From: Cytophagales bacterium
Lineage (GTDB): Bacteria; Bacteroidota; Bacteroidia; Cytophagales; Cyclobacteriaceae
Assembly: GCA_003537495.1 (NCBI GenBank)
Contig: DPSB01000160.1
Location: forward strand, 1 to 14,870
Length of the DNA: 14,870 bases
Reading direction: 5' to 3'
The position numbers were made by a program, and so were the translations under genes. Below are positions 12,380 through 14,870 of the stretch, piece after piece (the stretch's first letter is position 1; each line of letters opens with the position of its first letter). Under the pieces are notes generated by a model, which worked only from the letters and a program-made list of their open reading frames with translations, did no database searches and was not told the origin of the DNA.

Positions 12380-14107
12380 TCAATACCGCTTCCGCTTCCC
12401 AGCATCTCTGCCTTTATACCGGCTTTCGGTTTCACGGCTACCACTCTTTCCTTTCGTGCCATAAAAACGTTCTTTCTTTTTCTCGGAGTATTTTTCTTTG
12501 TGATGCGAAGTTAACTCCAGCCGCACCTTGCGACCACGAAGTTCTACACCTTCAAAGTTTTTCATTATCTTTTCGAAAACTCCTTTTTCCAATTCAAAGA
12601 AAGAATAAGCACCCTTCAAGTCAATCTTGCCAATCACTTTCTTATCTACTTCGCCAAAATCAACAATCAGATCAATAAGACTTCCTTTCTCCAGTCCGTC
12701 CATTTTGCCCACGTTAATAAATACACGGTCACCGGTCATGTAGCGATCATCTTCTTCGGCAAACTCAAACGTTCTCTTCTCCGATTTATTCAGATCGCGC
12801 GCATCGCGGTAATATTCCAGAAAGCGATTAAACTCAATAGACGCAAAACGCTTGATGATATCTTCTTTGCTTAAGTCTTTCAGCTCGTGATATACTTCCG
12901 GCAAAAATGAATCAATCTCTTCTTCATTCACTTCTACCTGTTTCACTTTATGTACCAGCGCCAATAGTTTGTTCTGACAAACTTCATCGCCTGTAGGCAC
13001 GTTGATGCGTGTAAACTTCCGTTTAATACTACGCTCTACTTGTTGTATTCTTCCAATCTCACGCTTGGAGATAATGGCAATAGAGATACCTTTTTTACCG
13101 GCACGAGCCGTGCGGCCGCTACGGTGTGTGTAATACTCCATTTCATCGGGCATGTTCATGTGTATTACGTGCGTCAGGTTGCTTACGTCAATACCACGGG
13201 CGGCCACATCGGTGGCAACCAATAATTGCAGCGTTTTATTCTTAAAGCTTTTCATTACCCGGTCGCGTTGCTGTTGGGTAAGATCGCCATGCAAAGGATC
13301 GGCACTGTAACCGTCTTTAATCAAATGCTCTGCAATTTTTTGGGTATCAATTTTTGTACGACAAAAAATTACACCATAGATATCGGGTGTGTTATCTACA
13401 AACCGCTTTAGTGCCAGGTACTTGTCGCGTTCATCTACCACTATGTATTGGTGATCGATGTTTTCGTTACCCTGGTTACGTTCGCCCATGGTTAACTCCT
13501 GCGGGTTGCGCATGTAGTTTTTAGAAATCTCGCGTACTTCGCGGGGCATGGTAGCACTAAAGAGCCACACATTTTTTTCTTCGGGTGTAGTAGAAAGTAT
13601 TTCGTCAATATCTTCCTTAAAGCCCATGTTCAGCATTTCATCGGCTTCGTCAAGCACAATGTATTGTATAGCTGTAAGGTCTACTACTTTCCGCGAAAGC
13701 AAATCCATTAACCGGCCCGGTGTAGCTACAATAATTTGCGCGCCACGTTTCACTTTCATAATCTGATCGCGAATGCTGGCCCCACCATAAACGGTTACAA
13801 TGTTTAACTTTTTAAAAGATGCAGAGAATCGTTCCAGGTCGTTTGTAATCTGCACGCTTAACTCGCGCGTAGGCGCAATAACCAATGCCTGTGTAGCACG
13901 GTTGTTTTCGTTTACCAATTCCAGCAAAGGCAAACCAAAGGCAGCCGTTTTACCGGTTCCGGTTTGAGCCAGACCTACCAGATCCAGATTGCCTTGTAAT
14001 AAAATAGGAATAGCTTTTTCCTGAATTGGTGTTGGGGTTTCAAAACCCAGTTGGCGGATCGATTCCACCAATTGCCCGGAAAGTCCCAGGCTTTCAAATG
14101 ATTTCAT
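12380..14107 (-). CDS. DEAD-box ATP-dependent RNA helicase with DbpA-like RNA-binding domain
   Basis: This cytoplasmic helicase unwinds short RNA duplexes with ATP, probably in ribosome assembly or mRNA turnover in the cold, as in CsdA/DeaD proteins. All motifs are present in the 575 residues: Q motif FETPTPIQ (22-29), I AQTGTGKT (47-54), Ia PTREL (79-83), Ib TPGR (129-132), II DEAD (153-156) and III SAT (184-186). The second half has IV VIFCRTK (246-252), V VATDVAARGID (297-307) and VI HRSGRTARAG (328-337). Residues about 459-532 match the DbpA RNA-binding fold (RVFINVGKMDGL, then GKIDLKGAYSFFEL and LRGRKVRLEL). The tail is basic and Gly/Lys/Arg-rich. The gene has its own -7 box and terminator, so it is monocistronic. 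Whether it is deaD, csdA or dbpA by function is open. Confidence 0.95.
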   Translation of the reverse strand: MKSFESLGLSGQLVESIRQLGFETPTPIQEKAIPILLQGNLDLVGLAQTGTGKTAAFGLPLLELVNENNRATQALVIAPTRELSVQITNDLERFSASFKKLNIVTVYGGASIRDQIMKVKRGAQIIVATPGRLMDLLSRKVVDLTAIQYIVLDEADEMLNMGFKEDIDEILSTTPEEKNVWLFSATMPREVREISKNYMRNPQELTMGERNQGNENIDHQYIVVDERDKYLALKRFVDNTPDIYGVIFCRTKIDTQKIAEHLIKDGYSADPLHGDLTQQQRDRVMKSFKNKTLQLLVATDVAARGIDVSNLTHVIHMNMPDEMEYYTHRSGRTARAGKKGISIAIISKREIGRIQQVERSIKRKFTRINVPTGDEVCQNKLLALVHKVKQVEVNEEEIDSFLPEVYHELKDLSKEDIIKRFASIEFNRFLEYYRDARDLNKSEKRTFEFAEEDDRYMTGDRVFINVGKMDGLEKGSLIDLIVDFGEVDKKVIGKIDLKGAYSFFELEKGVFEKIMKNFEGVELRGRKVRLELTSHHKEKYSEKKKERFYGTKGKSGSRETESRYKGRDAGKRKRY

Positions 14108-14129
14108 TAATTGTTGTTGTAATAAGCTG

Positions 14130-14137
14130 CAAAGGTA
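14130..14137 (-). promoter_or_regulatory. -7 box of the helicase promoter
   Basis: On the minus strand this is TACCTTTG, an exact TAnnTTTG match followed by CAGC, 22 bases before ATG 14107. A TTTC about 20 bases further upstream may serve as a weak -33 element. Confidence 0.55.
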
Positions 14138-14280
14138 GCCTAATTAATTGAAAGTGATTTTATTGGGATAATCTTAGTAAATACCACACATAACCAGTCT
14201 GCCGGCAGTTTATTGGTTGGTTTTGTTTGGCCCCTCGGGTGTAGCCTGTATTTTAGTGTCCCGAATAAGAAATCACCGTT

Positions 14281-14870
14281 ATGAAAATCGTCATGCGATC
14301 AATTCTGGCTATTGTTATACTGGTTGTAGGCTATGGACTTTACTATGCCTGGCAGGCATTGCCGATTATCAGCGCATTTGGTGCGAAAGATTTATGTACC
14401 TGTGTGTTTCTGAACGGCCGCGAAGCCGATGATGTGCTGAAGCAAGAGTTGGGTGCCGGTTTACAAAGCCTCGGTAGTTTTGAACTTGATTCGAACGATT
14501 CAACCGTTACCGGAACCGTGTTTGGATTAGCCAAACGCAAAGCCATTTACCGCAAAGGTTTGGGCTGCACGTTGGTGTCTGAAATTTCGGAAGAAGAACT
14601 GCGCAGTCAGAAAATAAATCTCCACACCATGGTTCCTGTTAATCAGGATACCATTCCGTGGCCAATGGGTAACGTATTAAAAACTACGATCGACACCGGA
14701 GTGTATGTTACCGTATTAAAAGAAGCTTTGGACTTTGCCTTTACCGAAACCGATTCGGCAAGACCAGTAAATACACGTGCCGTTGTTGTTGTGTACGATG
14801 GTCAGATAATAGCCGAGCGGTATGCAAAAGGTTATGATGAATACTCGCGCCACATGGGTTGGTCTATGAC
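14281..14870 (+). CDS. Class C beta-lactamase-like serine hydrolase, N-terminal part
   Basis: The frame is open from ATG 14281 to the window edge, 196 codons with no stop. Residues 1-25 are a hydrophobic signal or anchor (MRSILAIVILVVGYGLYYAW). A lineage-specific segment of about 130 residues follows, with several cysteines (DLCTCVF and GLGCTLV). Then comes the start of the serine beta-lactamase fold: ARPVNTRAVVVVYDGQIIAE, YAKGYDEYSRHMGWSM. In this family the GWSMTK segment carries the nucleophile as SxxK, so the sequence stops two codons into the active-site motif. Such proteins are often esterases or peptidases rather than antibiotic-hydrolysing enzymes. ATG 14281 is preferred over ATG 14293 because it gives a complete signal sequence. 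The 173-base gap upstream holds the helicase promoter and a CTGCCGGCAG palindrome (about 14200). Confidence 0.83.
   Translation, partial: MKIVMRSILAIVILVVGYGLYYAWQALPIISAFGAKDLCTCVFLNGREADDVLKQELGAGLQSLGSFELDSNDSTVTGTVFGLAKRKAIYRKGLGCTLVSEISEEELRSQKINLHTMVPVNQDTIPWPMGNVLKTTIDTGVYVTVLKEALDFAFTETDSARPVNTRAVVVVYDGQIIAERYAKGYDEYSRHMGWSM

Noticed and set aside
14281..14870. Antibiotic-resistance beta-lactamase
   Set aside because: The fold start and SxxK position fit the broad class C serine hydrolase family, but the long unusual N-terminal segment and the missing catalytic half give no support for antibiotic hydrolysis.
1..14870. tRNA, rRNA or known riboswitch
   Set aside because: No tRNA-like CCA/anticodon arm pattern, rRNA segment or recognisable riboswitch core was seen on either strand by eye; a covariance-model scan would be decisive.

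Overview
The window looks like one end of a contig from a member of the Bacteroidota, probably Cytophagales. The pointers are several TAnnTTTG-type -7 promoter boxes, an ECF sigma / membrane protein / outer-membrane barrel operon, a lipoprotein with DUF7151-like domains, a DUF4919-like protein, and a DEAD-box helicase with a DbpA-type tail. This assignment is inferred from gene content; no marker gene is present. The first 15 bases match the 3' end of the standard Illumina adapter, so the left edge is an assembly end and those bases are not genomic.

Layout. 17-181: C-terminus of an RNase-J/CPSF-like metallo-beta-lactamase protein. 283-1872: surface lipoprotein with two DUF7151-like domains and a solenoid of about 20-residue repeats. 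1873-2234: gene-poor stretch with a possible gene remnant and an ECF-type promoter. 2235-4503: tightly packed operon of ECF sigma factor, single-pass membrane protein (putative anti-sigma) and outer-membrane beta-barrel. 4577-5337: two small hypothetical genes on the minus strand. 5403-9643: the phenylacetyl-CoA epoxidase region, with a TetR regulator, a palindromic operator and promoter, paaA, a two-domain paaB, a small membrane protein, paaC and paaD, followed by lgt (9686-10495). No PaaE reductase is visible. 10570-12309: accessory segment with a DUF4919-like gene between 18-bp inverted repeats, then a REP-associated tyrosine transposase between inverted palindromes, then a gene fragment cut off at the element edge. 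12380-14107: DEAD-box RNA helicase on the minus strand with a clear terminator and promoter. 14281 to the end: an N-terminal piece of a class C beta-lactamase-like serine hydrolase, cut at its catalytic serine.

The genes of the central block should work together. PaaA, PaaB and PaaC form the oxygenase that epoxidises phenylacetyl-CoA, PaaD matures it, and the TetR protein probably represses from the 20-bp palindrome directly upstream of the paaA -7 box.

The most unusual structure is in the spacers. Three intergenic regions (4503-4565, 7069-7178, 9092-9174), two of them inside the paa cluster, each consist of two blocks of 7-bp repeats in opposite orientation around a short spacer. The heptad sequence of the 9092 site is quite different, yet the architecture is the same. 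One array runs into the TTG start codon of paaB. A second candidate is the DUF4919-like gene, whose flanks resemble integron attC core sites with no integrase nearby.
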